Assembly (NCBI GenBank): GCA_021773195.1
Contig: JAJFKN010000047.1
Coordinates: 1 to 47,368, forward strand
Source: Gammaproteobacteria bacterium
GTDB taxonomy: Bacteria > Pseudomonadota > Gammaproteobacteria > JAKBBU01
DNA: 47,368 nucleotides
Reading direction: 5' to 3'
The notes below the pieces were generated by a model that was not told the origin of the DNA, did no database searches, and saw only the letters and a list, made by a program, of their open reading frames with translations. The number at the start of each line of letters is the position of its first letter. Within the stretch, counting starts at the first letter, position 1. This document shows, in pieces, positions 26,695 to 35,456 of this stretch. Position numbers and translations under genes: made by a program.

Positions 26695-28436
26695 AATGTG
26701 ACCCCTATGTTAAATGTGAGATTATAAGGTTTGGTTTTTTCGTCAATGGCCTGGGCTAGGTTCAATTGCAATGGTCCAACAGGTGATGCATACATGATGC
26801 CTACGCCGGGGCTGTTTTTAATCCCACAGTTTGTGCCTGAACTTTTGTCGGAGCTCGTGCAGTGAAAATTATTTGAGGCGTTACCCGCATCATAGAATGC
26901 GGTTAAGTATAACTTTCGCCAAACACGTCGTTGATATTCAGCACTGCCCACGTAAAGAAAGCGACCTGGCCCTAAGTCTTGGTATTTGTATGCTCGGATA
27001 CTTTGCGCACCGCCAGCAAAGAATTGTAAAGAAAGAGGGAGTTGGTCTAGTTCGTTAATCCAGGTATAACCCACATCAGCTCGGAAAACAAAGCGGTTGT
27101 CCGGTGTGATACTGAAAATATAGCGGCCTTTTGCTTCTGTTTGCAGGAAGGTGGAGTCTGACAATGCTTCTTTGGCAGCTCCTCGAACTTTCAAATTAAT
27201 GCTACCACCTTTCAATGGAAAAATGGGATTATCATAATTGGATCTTGAAATATTAATGCCGGGCAATAAAAGGAAGGTGTGTTGCCTGTCGCCATCATTG
27301 ATAGTGTAACTTTCATACTGCGGTGTTAAAAAGATATTGGTTTGCCAGCCATGTATCTTGGTGATATAGCCGAAGGATATTTTTTGATAAATACCATCAT
27401 TGTCATGGGGGAAGTTCTCTTGGCCTATGGATGGCGCAATATAAAATTGATCCGTCATGGGGTTTCTTCCCGGAATAATATAACGTCCTTGCAAAGTGCT
27501 TTCTACGGTGGATAGCGTCAGCAAACTTCTAAAGTTTTGACCAGTGCTAGTTAACCGTCGTAAATTCAAGCCGATGCTGGTTCGCGGGCCTGTGTCAGTA
27601 CCGTAACCTAAACCTAAGCTGTATTGATATTTTTTTACGACAATTAATTTGATGTCTACGGGTACACGTAAATTCGTTCCTTTTCCCCTCTCAGGGTTAA
27701 CTGAAACTGAACTGAAATAACCACTGTTGGTTAAGTTCTGTTGTAACTCCATCAATTGCGTGCCTGAATATCGGTCGCCACATTTAAAGGGAATGTATTT
27801 TTCTAAAAATGACTGCTTGAAAGGTGACTCACTGAAAGTCACATTGCCAAAATAATATTGCGGGCCCGTTTCAAAATGTAAAATAACGCGGGCTTGGTTA
27901 TTCTTTTCATCAATAATCAAGCGGTGAGCCGTTAATTTTCCTGCAAGAAAACCATCTTCTACAGCAATGTTATAAAACTGGTTTTTTGCTTGATTATACT
28001 TCTTCACACTTAACGTTTCACCCTTGGTTAAAGGAAACTTCTTTATGAAGGCATTAAAATAATGTTTCCCGGGGCCCGTTACGACTAAATCTACTTGAGT
28101 AATCTTCATGGCCTTGCCAGGCACAACATGGTAAGTGGCTTCCCATTTATCGCCTTTATGGCTGAGATGGGAAGTGATCTTAGGGTAAAAGTAACCGTAG
28201 GGCTGAATAGCTTGCTCAATGGCAGCGGGGCCATTGTTATACAATGTCTGAATACTTTTTTCATTTAGGGGCTGTTGCGCGCGTTTTTGTTCTACCTTCA
28301 AACGAGAGATAGCATTGTCTTTTGGATCATTTTGCAAACCTTCTATTTTATAGTCCAATAGAGTTGCCCCCCAAGCCCAGGGCGAGAGGGTTAATAAAAA
28401 GAAAATGTAGCAACTGGCTAAAAAGTATTTCTTCAT
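26691..28436 (-). CDS. tamA: Translocation and assembly module subunit TamA
   Basis: A 581-residue Omp85-family outer-membrane protein. The signal peptide ends near SPWAWGATLL. Three POTRA domains occupy about 25-265, including YFGNVTFSESPFKQSFLEKY, and a 16-strand barrel follows. The late barrel carries QFFAGGAQSIRAYKYQDLGP, the VRGY/F-like lid-lock loop region of the family, here IRAY. The C-terminal strand ends LTFNIGVTL. It works with TamB. The intergenic region upstream (28437-28600) is shared with the divergent nuclease gene. Confidence 0.93.
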   Translation of the reverse strand: MKKYFLASCYIFFLLTLSPWAWGATLLDYKIEGLQNDPKDNAISRLKVEQKRAQQPLNEKSIQTLYNNGPAAIEQAIQPYGYFYPKITSHLSHKGDKWEATYHVVPGKAMKITQVDLVVTGPGKHYFNAFIKKFPLTKGETLSVKKYNQAKNQFYNIAVEDGFLAGKLTAHRLIIDEKNNQARVILHFETGPQYYFGNVTFSESPFKQSFLEKYIPFKCGDRYSGTQLMELQQNLTNSGYFSSVSVNPERGKGTNLRVPVDIKLIVVKKYQYSLGLGYGTDTGPRTSIGLNLRRLTSTGQNFRSLLTLSTVESTLQGRYIIPGRNPMTDQFYIAPSIGQENFPHDNDGIYQKISFGYITKIHGWQTNIFLTPQYESYTINDGDRQHTFLLLPGINISRSNYDNPIFPLKGGSINLKVRGAAKEALSDSTFLQTEAKGRYIFSITPDNRFVFRADVGYTWINELDQLPLSLQFFAGGAQSIRAYKYQDLGPGRFLYVGSAEYQRRVWRKLYLTAFYDAGNASNNFHCTSSDKSSGTNCGIKNSPGVGIMYASPVGPLQLNLAQAIDEKTKPYNLTFNIGVTL

Positions 28437-28600
28437 TGCATAAAGCGTATTTGGTCGTTCTTTACACTTCCTTTAAAAGGGTTAAATAACCATCCACAAA
28501 AGGGTCATATTTTATCAAAATGTAAGAGAGGAGACGAGGTGCTATCAAAAATAGGGTGATTCACTTACTATTAGGTGATATTACACCTGGAGGGGGATGG

Positions 28601-29431
28601 ATGAAACAAATTATAATCATTTTGTTGGGTTTGTCTTGGTGCCTTTCTGCCATGGCGTGGAATCAAGCAGGCCATCTTATTATTGCTCAAATTGCTTATG
28701 ATAAATTACAACTCAAGGTTCGTCTAAGAGTTGACCAGCTGACTCAAGAAATGAGTAAGTCTTACCCCGGTGAAAAGAATTTCGTAAGTGCTGCCTTTTG
28801 GCCAGACTACATTAAGGGAGATGGTGTCACAGCTTTTAATAGTTGGCATTATATTAATTTGCCCTACAGCCCTGATCATCACCGCAGTTTTAGACCCTAT
28901 CCTCAAAACGTGGTTTGGGCCATCAACCAAAGTGAACAAGTGTTAAGCAGTCCAACGGCCAATGATTATGAAAAGGCGCTATTTTTACGATTTTTGGTGC
29001 ATTTCGTGGGAGATGTCCACCAACCTATGCATACTATTACTCGTTTCACAAAAGCTTGGCCCTATGGCGACAAAGGGGGGAATCAATTCCCTATCAAAGA
29101 TTCTCACGCTAAGAGCCTCCATCAATTATGGGATCAGGGGGTTGGTTCCTTTGGAAACGGTGCTCTGATGGCTAAGCAAGTACGCAAAATGTCTACAGAT
29201 ATTGAGCAAGCCTATCCTCCCAGTACTTTTAAAGGGCGCCTGAGTGATGATAAACCACAGGATTGGGCTCAAGAAAGCCATGAATTAGCAATAAAATATG
29301 CTTACAATACAAACCCTTACCAGTCAATCAGCAAAGCCTACCGAGCTGAAGGGCAAATAATTAGTCAGAAACAGTTAGCCTTGGCAGGTTACCGCTTAGC
29401 AAATGTCTTAAATGAAGCTTATCCATTTTGA
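28601..29431 (+). CDS. Secreted S1/P1-family zinc nuclease
   Basis: A 276-residue precursor. The signal peptide is cleaved after LSAMA, which leaves Trp as the first mature residue, exactly as needed: in the S1/P1 family the N-terminal Trp binds zinc. All nine zinc ligands can be placed: Trp1 and His6 (WNQAGH), Asp in FWPDYIKG, His in SWHYINLPY, His/Asp/His in HFVGDVHQPMH, and His/Asp in LHQLWD. These enzymes cleave single-stranded nucleic acid and 3'-nucleotides; some bacterial members are phospholipase-C-like. I start at 28601, where ggagg lies seven bases upstream, rather than 15 codons earlier. Likely periplasmic or secreted, for nucleotide scavenging. Confidence 0.93.
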   Translation: MKQIIIILLGLSWCLSAMAWNQAGHLIIAQIAYDKLQLKVRLRVDQLTQEMSKSYPGEKNFVSAAFWPDYIKGDGVTAFNSWHYINLPYSPDHHRSFRPYPQNVVWAINQSEQVLSSPTANDYEKALFLRFLVHFVGDVHQPMHTITRFTKAWPYGDKGGNQFPIKDSHAKSLHQLWDQGVGSFGNGALMAKQVRKMSTDIEQAYPPSTFKGRLSDDKPQDWAQESHELAIKYAYNTNPYQSISKAYRAEGQIISQKQLALAGYRLANVLNEAYPF

Positions 29432-29456
29432 CCTCGGGATTTTCGACAAACTCATG

Positions 29457-29462
29457 TATAAT
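29457..29462 (+). promoter_or_regulatory. Candidate -10 element for scpA-scpB-rluB
   Basis: A perfect TATAAT lies 35 bases before the scpA GTG in the 66-base gap after the nuclease gene. No good -35 is found at 16-18 bases; TTGACC at 29428-29433 is 23 bases away. The call rests on the -10 and position. Confidence 0.4.
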
Positions 29463-29497
29463 GACGCCTTATTGTGATTATGAGTTAGGAAAAATCC

Positions 29498-30376
29498 GTG
29501 ACAGAGCTAGCTGAAGTTGATGTTGTAGAATCCGAGATTGCCGAAGTGGCAATGGAAGAATCTAACGTTGGCGTTCTAGAATCTCAACCACCCCATGTGA
29601 ATCCCCATGATGCCATTGCTATGGTACAGGGCCAATTATTCACGGATTTACCACAGGATTTGTATATTCCACCAGAAGCCATGAAAGTGCTTTTGGAAAC
29701 CTTCGAAGGCCCCTTAGATCTTTTGCTTTATCTCATCAAAAAACAAAATCTTGATATTTTAGATATTCCTATTGCTGACATTACGCGTCAATACATGGAA
29801 TACATTCATTTAATGCAGGGAATGCGTTTTGAGTTAGCGGCGGAATATTTGTTAATGGCAGCCATGCTAGCAGAAATAAAATCTCGTATGCTACTGCCCC
29901 GTCCTAAAAGCGATGATGAAGAAGAGGTGGACCCACGCGCTGAATTGATTCGTCGCTTACAGGAATATGAGCGGTTTAAAAAAGCATCAATAGATTTGGA
30001 TGAGTTACCTCGTCTGGAACGGGACGTATTTATTGCTGAAGCATTAGAGCCGCCAGTACAACGCATAAAACCATTGGCGGAAACCACCTTAGATGAATTA
30101 CTAGCTTCTTTTAGAGATGTTTTACAGCGTACGAAATTAACCGCGCATCATCATGTGGAGAAGGAACACTTGTCATTGCGTGAGCGTATGACGCAAGTGC
30201 TTTCGACGGTGCAAGAACATCACTTTTGTGAATTTACGCAATTATTTACAATCAGTGAAGGGCGCGCTGGTGTGATCGTGACTTTTTGCGCCATATTGGA
30301 ACTATTGAAACAATCTATGATTGAAATCGTACAGGCTGAATCTTACAGCCCCATACATGTTAAGGCAGTTGCATAA
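29498..30376 (+). CDS. scpA: Segregation and condensation protein A
   Basis: A 292-residue kleisin that bridges an SMC or MksB-like dimer with ScpB. The hallmark segment is LLETFEGPLDLLLYLIKKQN near residue 64, with IPIADITRQYMEYI after it and the winged-helix end at FTQLFTISEGRAGVIVTFCA. The start is GTG, with tagga seven bases upstream. About 55 acidic residues precede the conserved core, longer than most. The stop codon shares its last base with the scpB start (TAATG), so translation is coupled. Confidence 0.94.
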   Translation: MTELAEVDVVESEIAEVAMEESNVGVLESQPPHVNPHDAIAMVQGQLFTDLPQDLYIPPEAMKVLLETFEGPLDLLLYLIKKQNLDILDIPIADITRQYMEYIHLMQGMRFELAAEYLLMAAMLAEIKSRMLLPRPKSDDEEEVDPRAELIRRLQEYERFKKASIDLDELPRLERDVFIAEALEPPVQRIKPLAETTLDELLASFRDVLQRTKLTAHHHVEKEHLSLRERMTQVLSTVQEHHFCEFTQLFTISEGRAGVIVTFCAILELLKQSMIEIVQAESYSPIHVKAVA

Positions 30377-31263
30377 TGAGTCTTGAATTATCCCAAGTGA
30401 AAAAAATTATTGAAGGCGCCATTATGGCCGCTGGTGAAAGCTTAAGTATTCACAGTATTGGTAAAATCTTCGATGAAGAAGAGCGCCCTGATAATGCAAC
30501 CATTAAAAGTGTTTTAGAAGAGTTAATGGAAGATTACGCTGAGCGTGGTGTGGAACTGAAAGAAGTAGGGACGGGTTACCGTTTTCAAGCACATGTGGAT
30601 TTAGCGCCATGGCTAGGACGCCTATGGGAAGAAAAACCACCGCGTTTTTCCCGCGCTTTTCTAGAAACCTTATCTATCATTGCCTATCGACAACCGGTGA
30701 CACGTGCGGAAATTGAAGAAATCCGCGGGGTTGTTGTGAGTTCTGGTATTACTAAAGTACTCATTGAGCGGGGTTGGGTCCGCGTTGTAGGTCATCGTGA
30801 TGTACCGGGTAAACCAGCATTACTGGCTACTACTAAAGAATTTCTGGATTATTTCAATCTAAAAGGCCTGGGAGATTTACCCAGTCTAGCTGAATTACAA
30901 GATATCGAAAAAATGGCCGAAAACCTGCAGCAGCAGGATATCGATGCAATGGAAGATAGTCAGAGTGAATTAGCATTGACTGAGGATGGAACAACTGAGG
31001 ATGAGGATATGCCAGAGGATGACGTAATGAAGTTGGTGGATGATGCCGCTATCAATGAAGAAGTGTTAGATGAGTTAACGGAAGAGTTATTGGATGAAGC
31101 AGAACTGGAGCTCATAGGTGAAGACAACTTAGAAGATGCCTTAGAAGATGCTGAAGTGATTCCTGGGACTGATTTAGATGAAACATTTGGCGAAGAATTA
31201 TTGGGATTAGAAGATGATGAATTCGCCCCCTTGAAAACCTTAGAAGAAGACAACCTTGAGTGA
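30376..31263 (+). CDS. scpB: Segregation and condensation protein B
   Basis: A 295-residue ScpB. Its two winged-helix domains lie within residues 1-175, with the family block FLETLSIIAYRQPVTRAEIEEIRG near 94 (written here across two motifs, FLETLSIIAYRQPVT and RAEIEEIRG). From about residue 185 a strongly acidic tail of roughly 110 residues follows, rich in Glu, Asp and Leu (for example EDDVMKLVDDAAINEEVL). Such tails are seen in gammaproteobacterial ScpB but this one is long. Its end overlaps the rluB start by eight bases, linking chromosome condensation and ribosome maturation genes in one transcript. Confidence 0.94.
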   Translation: MSLELSQVKKIIEGAIMAAGESLSIHSIGKIFDEEERPDNATIKSVLEELMEDYAERGVELKEVGTGYRFQAHVDLAPWLGRLWEEKPPRFSRAFLETLSIIAYRQPVTRAEIEEIRGVVVSSGITKVLIERGWVRVVGHRDVPGKPALLATTKEFLDYFNLKGLGDLPSLAELQDIEKMAENLQQQDIDAMEDSQSELALTEDGTTEDEDMPEDDVMKLVDDAAINEEVLDELTEELLDEAELELIGEDNLEDALEDAEVIPGTDLDETFGEELLGLEDDEFAPLKTLEEDNLE

Positions 31264-32002
31264 AAAATTACAAAAAGTTCTAGCCCGTTGTGGGTTAGGT
31301 GCGCGTCGTGAAATGGAGCGTTGGATTGCTGATCGTAGAGTCAGTGTTAATGGAAAAATCGTGGATGTGGGTATACGCGTTGAAGAGAATGATAAAATTC
31401 GTGTGGATGGTCGTCTTCTCACTTGGCGTCCCGCCGAAGAATTTAAACCCAAAGTTATTATATATAATAAGCCCGAAGGGGAAGTTTGTACCCGTTCCGA
31501 TCCAGAAAAACGCCCTACCGTATTTGAAGCCTTACCTCCTTTACGCAACGGTCGCTGGATCAATGTAGGTCGTTTGGATTGTAACACGCAGGGATTATTG
31601 TTATTTACCAATCATGGTGATTTAGCCCATAAACTCATGCACCCCTCTAGCAATATTGAGCGGGAGTATGCCGTTCGAGTTTTTGGTGAAGTGACGCCCG
31701 CCATCTTAAAAAAATTACGCGAAGGTGTTACCTTAGACGATGGCAAAGCCAGTTTTACGAGCATATCCCATCGCGGTGGTGAAGGCATGAATCATTGGTA
31801 TCATGTGGTATTAATGGAAGGCCGCAATCGCGAAGTGCGTCGTTTATGGGAATCCCAAGATGTGCGAGTTTCCCGTTTGATTCGCGTGCGTTTTGGTGAG
31901 TTAGCTTTACCCAAGTCTCTCCATCGCGGCCAATGGCGATACTTAAATCATAATGAAATAAAATTATTAGAGCCTAAACCGGTGGTGACACCGAAAAGCT
32001 AA
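31256..32002 (+). CDS. rluB: 23S rRNA pseudouridine(2605) synthase RluB
   Basis: A 248-residue RsuA-family enzyme. An S4 domain (EKLQKVLARCGLGARREME) is followed by the catalytic motif GRLDCNTQGLLLFT, with Asp108 as nucleophile, and by the family block EGRNREVRRLWES. The start is the TTG at 31256 inside the scpB end; no ATG is available before the conserved S4 sequence. Its last 36 bases overlap the convergent gene at 31967. RluB and RluE/F share these motifs; the scpAB-rluB order supports RluB. Confidence 0.92.
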   Translation: MSEKLQKVLARCGLGARREMERWIADRRVSVNGKIVDVGIRVEENDKIRVDGRLLTWRPAEEFKPKVIIYNKPEGEVCTRSDPEKRPTVFEALPPLRNGRWINVGRLDCNTQGLLLFTNHGDLAHKLMHPSSNIEREYAVRVFGEVTPAILKKLREGVTLDDGKASFTSISHRGGEGMNHWYHVVLMEGRNREVRRLWESQDVRVSRLIRVRFGELALPKSLHRGQWRYLNHNEIKLLEPKPVVTPKS

Positions 32003-32803
32003 CCACCACTTACGAATTGCCGGTATGGCTAATTCATGTTGAAAAACTTGAAAGCCATCTTCTTGGATCAACTCCAATAAACGAAAGCGAAGCTTTGCAT
32101 AAATCAAAAAGGGCAGACACCTGGCCTTTTTTGAATCGGATAAATGGTTGAGGGCTTGGCTATAGAAGCCTTGAGCTCGTTTAGCGTACTCTTCCAGCAC
32201 TTTAGTAAGATTCTCTTGGGAAGCTAAGTTATCTTGGGATGAGACGCCTGCCTTATCTAAATCTTCTTTTGCTAAGTAAAGACAGCCACGCTGAGTATCG
32301 CGTCGGAGATGTTGCAAAATATCCACTAACGCTACTGCGATACCTAGGTCATGGGCAAACTTCACCACATTGTCATCTTGGCAATCTAAAATTTTTGCTT
32401 GCAATAAAGCGGGGATGTAACTTTCACGATGACAATGCTGAACCACTTCGCCAAAGTGATTGTAAGCATTGTACTGGCTATTGGTGACTTGACCTTCAAG
32501 GTATCCTACCAATAAATCGGGACTCAATGAGTATTTACCCATGAGGGTTTGCATGCCTTGGCTTAGTGGATGCTGTGGGCTACCTTGCCCTCCTAATGCG
32601 GCTATTTCTTGCTGCCAAAATTGATATTTCACTTGAGCTATTTGGGGATCATTAGCGTTGATTTTGATATCGGCAAGGGTGTGTAAAAAAGCCGTCAGTA
32701 AGAGTAAATCTTTTTTTAAGTCATCATCACAATATAAAAAACTGTAATAGTGGTCACTGCCACGCTGTGTCACTTGTTGTTGAAAACTTTCTAGAATATC
32801 CAT
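31967..32803 (-). CDS. Squalene/phytoene synthase-fold protein, NDUFAF6-like
   Basis: A 278-residue all-helical protein. YYSFLYCDDDLKKDLLLLTAFL matches the start of the squalene/phytoene synthase family. The first Asp-rich catalytic motif is absent: HTLADIKINAND followed by KYQFWQQEI is in its place. The second is reduced to LVDILQHLRRDTQRGCLYL, with one clear Asp (169). This pattern is that of the NDUFAF6-like branch, whose mitochondrial members are complex I assembly factors rather than prenyl synthases, so I doubt catalytic activity. Its ATG overlaps the mutS stop by one base, implying coupled translation. The end overlaps rluB by 36 bases, tail to tail. Confidence 0.82.
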   Translation of the reverse strand: MDILESFQQQVTQRGSDHYYSFLYCDDDLKKDLLLLTAFLHTLADIKINANDPQIAQVKYQFWQQEIAALGGQGSPQHPLSQGMQTLMGKYSLSPDLLVGYLEGQVTNSQYNAYNHFGEVVQHCHRESYIPALLQAKILDCQDDNVVKFAHDLGIAVALVDILQHLRRDTQRGCLYLAKEDLDKAGVSSQDNLASQENLTKVLEEYAKRAQGFYSQALNHLSDSKKARCLPFLIYAKLRFRLLELIQEDGFQVFQHELAIPAIRKWWLAFRCHHRFRL

Positions 32804-35340
32804 TAATGATCATCCTCCATGGATTTAAGCTCATATAATAGAGTCAAAGCTTCCTTGGGTGATAAATTATCGGGGTTGATTTTTTGTAAATGGGTAACCG
32901 CAGGATGGGGGAGGGCGGTTGCGATGGTTTTCTGAGGTCTAGACGTTGGGGCGGTTGTTTCTAGTTGCCGTAAGCGGACTTTAGCCCTATTGACCACAGC
33001 ATGAGGGACGCCGGCTAATTTAGCGACCTGCAAACCGTAACTTTGACTGGCTGGGCCGGGTTCGACGCGATGCATAAAGATAATATTGTCTTTATGTTCT
33101 TGCGCCTTTAGGTGCACATTCTTCATTTGTTTGTATTGTTCCGGTAAGGTAGTCATTTCAAAATAGTGGGTGGCAAACAGCGTAAAGGCTTTACTTTCTT
33201 CCGCTAGAAATTCTGCTGTGGCCCAAGCTAAGGATAAACCATCAAAGGTACTGGTGCCGCGGCCGATTTCATCCATAAGCACTAAACTGTGAGCCGTTGC
33301 ATTATGTAGGATATTAGCTGTTTCTGTCATTTCCACCATGAAGGTGCTGCGACCAGAAGTTAAGTCATCGTTGGCACCGATACGCGTGAAAATACGATCA
33401 ATGGGCCCGATAGTGGCTTTATGGGCGGGGACAAAACTCCCCACATGTGCCAATAAGGTAATTAAAGCCACTTGTCGCATATAAGTGGATTTGCCGCCCA
33501 TATTAGGCCCCGTGATGATAAGCATTTTGCATTGATCATTTAAATGTATATCATTGGCAATGAATGGGTCACTGGTTAAAGTTTCGATGACAGGATGGCG
33601 ACCTTCCTCAATATATATGCCAGGATCTGTGACTAATTTAGGGCAAGTATAATTTAAAAAAGTAGCACGTTCAGCCAAGTTACTCAATACATCTAATTGT
33701 GCAATGGCGTGGGCTCTTTCTTGCAGGACGTTTAAGTGATCAAGCAATTGATCCAACAAGGCTTCATAAAGATGTTTTTCTCGTGCTAGAGCGCGGCTAT
33801 GACTACTTAATACTTTATCTTCAAAGGTTTTTAATTCGGGCGTTATGTAGCGTTCAGCATTTTTTAAGGTTTGCCGGCGAATGTATTCCACAGGCGCCTT
33901 GTCCGCTTGACCGCGGCTGATTTCAATATAATACCCGTGAACCCGATTGTAACCCACTTTCAAGGTGGGAATGTTACTGCGTTCTTTTTCCCGCTGTTCT
34001 AAATCTATAAGAAATTGCCCCGCGTCACGACTCAAAGAGCGTAATTCATCTAACGTGTCGTCATAACCTTCAGCGATAACACCGCCATCACGAATGATTA
34101 CGGGAGGCTCTTCGATAATAGCCTTTTCTAATAGAGCATGAACTTCAGGTAGAGGCATTAAGTCTTGAGTAAGGGAGGCAATAAGAGGGCTAGTTAAATT
34201 TTTCAAACAACCTTGTAGTTCAGGCAAGAGATTTAGCCCATTGCGCAATTGAGTCAAATCCCGTGGGCGGGCGGAACGTAAAGCAACCCGCGCTAGAATA
34301 CGTTCCATATCACCTACATGACATAATAAGTCATGACAGGCTTCAGCGGAATCTTGTAAATTGGTAATAGCCTGTTGACGAGCCAATAGTGGACCTTGCT
34401 TGGCTAATGGACGCATTAGCCAACGACGCAATAAACGACTACCCATGGGCGTCGCGGTTTTATCTAGGACGGCCAATAGGCTATGTTCCTGCCCTCCTTG
34501 ATTGTTTTGTAAAATTTCTAAGTTCCGTAAGGTGTGAGCATCTAAGACTAAGTAATCTTCTTTTTGAATCACTTGCATGGGGCGAATATGGGGGAGAGCT
34601 TGCTGTTGAGTCTGTTTGCAATATTGTAAAATACAACCGGCGGCCGTAATAGCTAAGGGCAAATCTTGACAACCAAAACCTGATAAATCTTGGCATTGAA
34701 ATTGCGATGTTAGCAGCGTGATAGCGGTATTCTGTTCGAATTCCCAGGGTGGGCGATAGCTAACACTGCGGGCCTGTTGCAATAATTCATCATCCTGAAA
34801 CCCTTGTGTAATCAATAATTCCGCCGGTTTAAGGCGGGTTAATTCCGTGAGAATGGTCGTATGGCCCTGGGCTTCTAATACAGAGAAATGACCGCTGGTG
34901 ATATCTAGGCAAGCCAAGCCATAACAATCCTTTTTTTGGTGCAAAGCCACCAAGACATTATCTTGTGCTTTTTCTAAAAGTGCTTCGTCGGTAACGGTGC
35001 CCGGGGTCACAATGCGCATAACCTTTCGTTCCACGGGGCCTTTTGAGGTGGCGGGGTCACCCACTTGTTCACAAATGGCGACTGATTCGCCCATCTTCAC
35101 CAAACGGGCTAAATAATTGTCCACAGCATGATAGGGAACCCCAGCCATACTAATGGGTTTACCGGCCGATTGGCCACGCTTGGTGAGGGTCAAATCTAAA
35201 AGAGCAGCTGCGCGCTTGGCATCATCAAAAAACAGTTCATAAAAATCCCCCATGCGATAAAACAATAAAATATCAGGGTGCTGTGCTTTAATGGCCAAAT
35301 ATTGGCGCATCATTGGCGTATGTGTGGTTTTTGTGTCCAT
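32803..35340 (-). CDS. mutS: DNA mismatch repair protein MutS
   Basis: An 845-residue MutS. The mismatch-reading Phe-X-Glu is in [11 protein letters not shown] near residue 35. The connector, core and clamp domains follow in normal order. The ATPase has Walker [14 protein letters not shown] near 611, Walker [18 protein letters not shown], and an end typical of MutS I ([17 protein letters not shown]). Length is normal (E. coli 853). The neighbouring pncC-recA-recX-alaS block lies beyond a six-kilobase insertion. No mutL is present here. Confidence 0.97.
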   Translation of the reverse strand: MDTKTTHTPMMRQYLAIKAQHPDILLFYRMGDFYELFFDDAKRAAALLDLTLTKRGQSAGKPISMAGVPYHAVDNYLARLVKMGESVAICEQVGDPATSKGPVERKVMRIVTPGTVTDEALLEKAQDNVLVALHQKKDCYGLACLDITSGHFSVLEAQGHTTILTELTRLKPAELLITQGFQDDELLQQARSVSYRPPWEFEQNTAITLLTSQFQCQDLSGFGCQDLPLAITAAGCILQYCKQTQQQALPHIRPMQVIQKEDYLVLDAHTLRNLEILQNNQGGQEHSLLAVLDKTATPMGSRLLRRWLMRPLAKQGPLLARQQAITNLQDSAEACHDLLCHVGDMERILARVALRSARPRDLTQLRNGLNLLPELQGCLKNLTSPLIASLTQDLMPLPEVHALLEKAIIEEPPVIIRDGGVIAEGYDDTLDELRSLSRDAGQFLIDLEQREKERSNIPTLKVGYNRVHGYYIEISRGQADKAPVEYIRRQTLKNAERYITPELKTFEDKVLSSHSRALAREKHLYEALLDQLLDHLNVLQERAHAIAQLDVLSNLAERATFLNYTCPKLVTDPGIYIEEGRHPVIETLTSDPFIANDIHLNDQCKMLIITGPNMGGKSTYMRQVALITLLAHVGSFVPAHKATIGPIDRIFTRIGANDDLTSGRSTFMVEMTETANILHNATAHSLVLMDEIGRGTSTFDGLSLAWATAEFLAEESKAFTLFATHYFEMTTLPEQYKQMKNVHLKAQEHKDNIIFMHRVEPGPASQSYGLQVAKLAGVPHAVVNRAKVRLRQLETTAPTSRPQKTIATALPHPAVTHLQKINPDNLSPKEALTLLYELKSMEDDH

Positions 35341-35456
35341 GAATTTCCATTATGGGAGGGGAACGCCTCATTATGCCAAAATGTTTGGCTTGTTTCACGC
35401 TTCTTGGGGGCTGTTTTCTAGGAGCAATACTTATAAACATCCATTCTATGGGCTTC

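Noticed and set aside
30960..31253. 97-codon Ser/Asn-rich minus-strand frame inside scpB
   Set aside because: It is the antisense of the acidic ScpB tail, whose codons give Ser-rich translation on the other strand.
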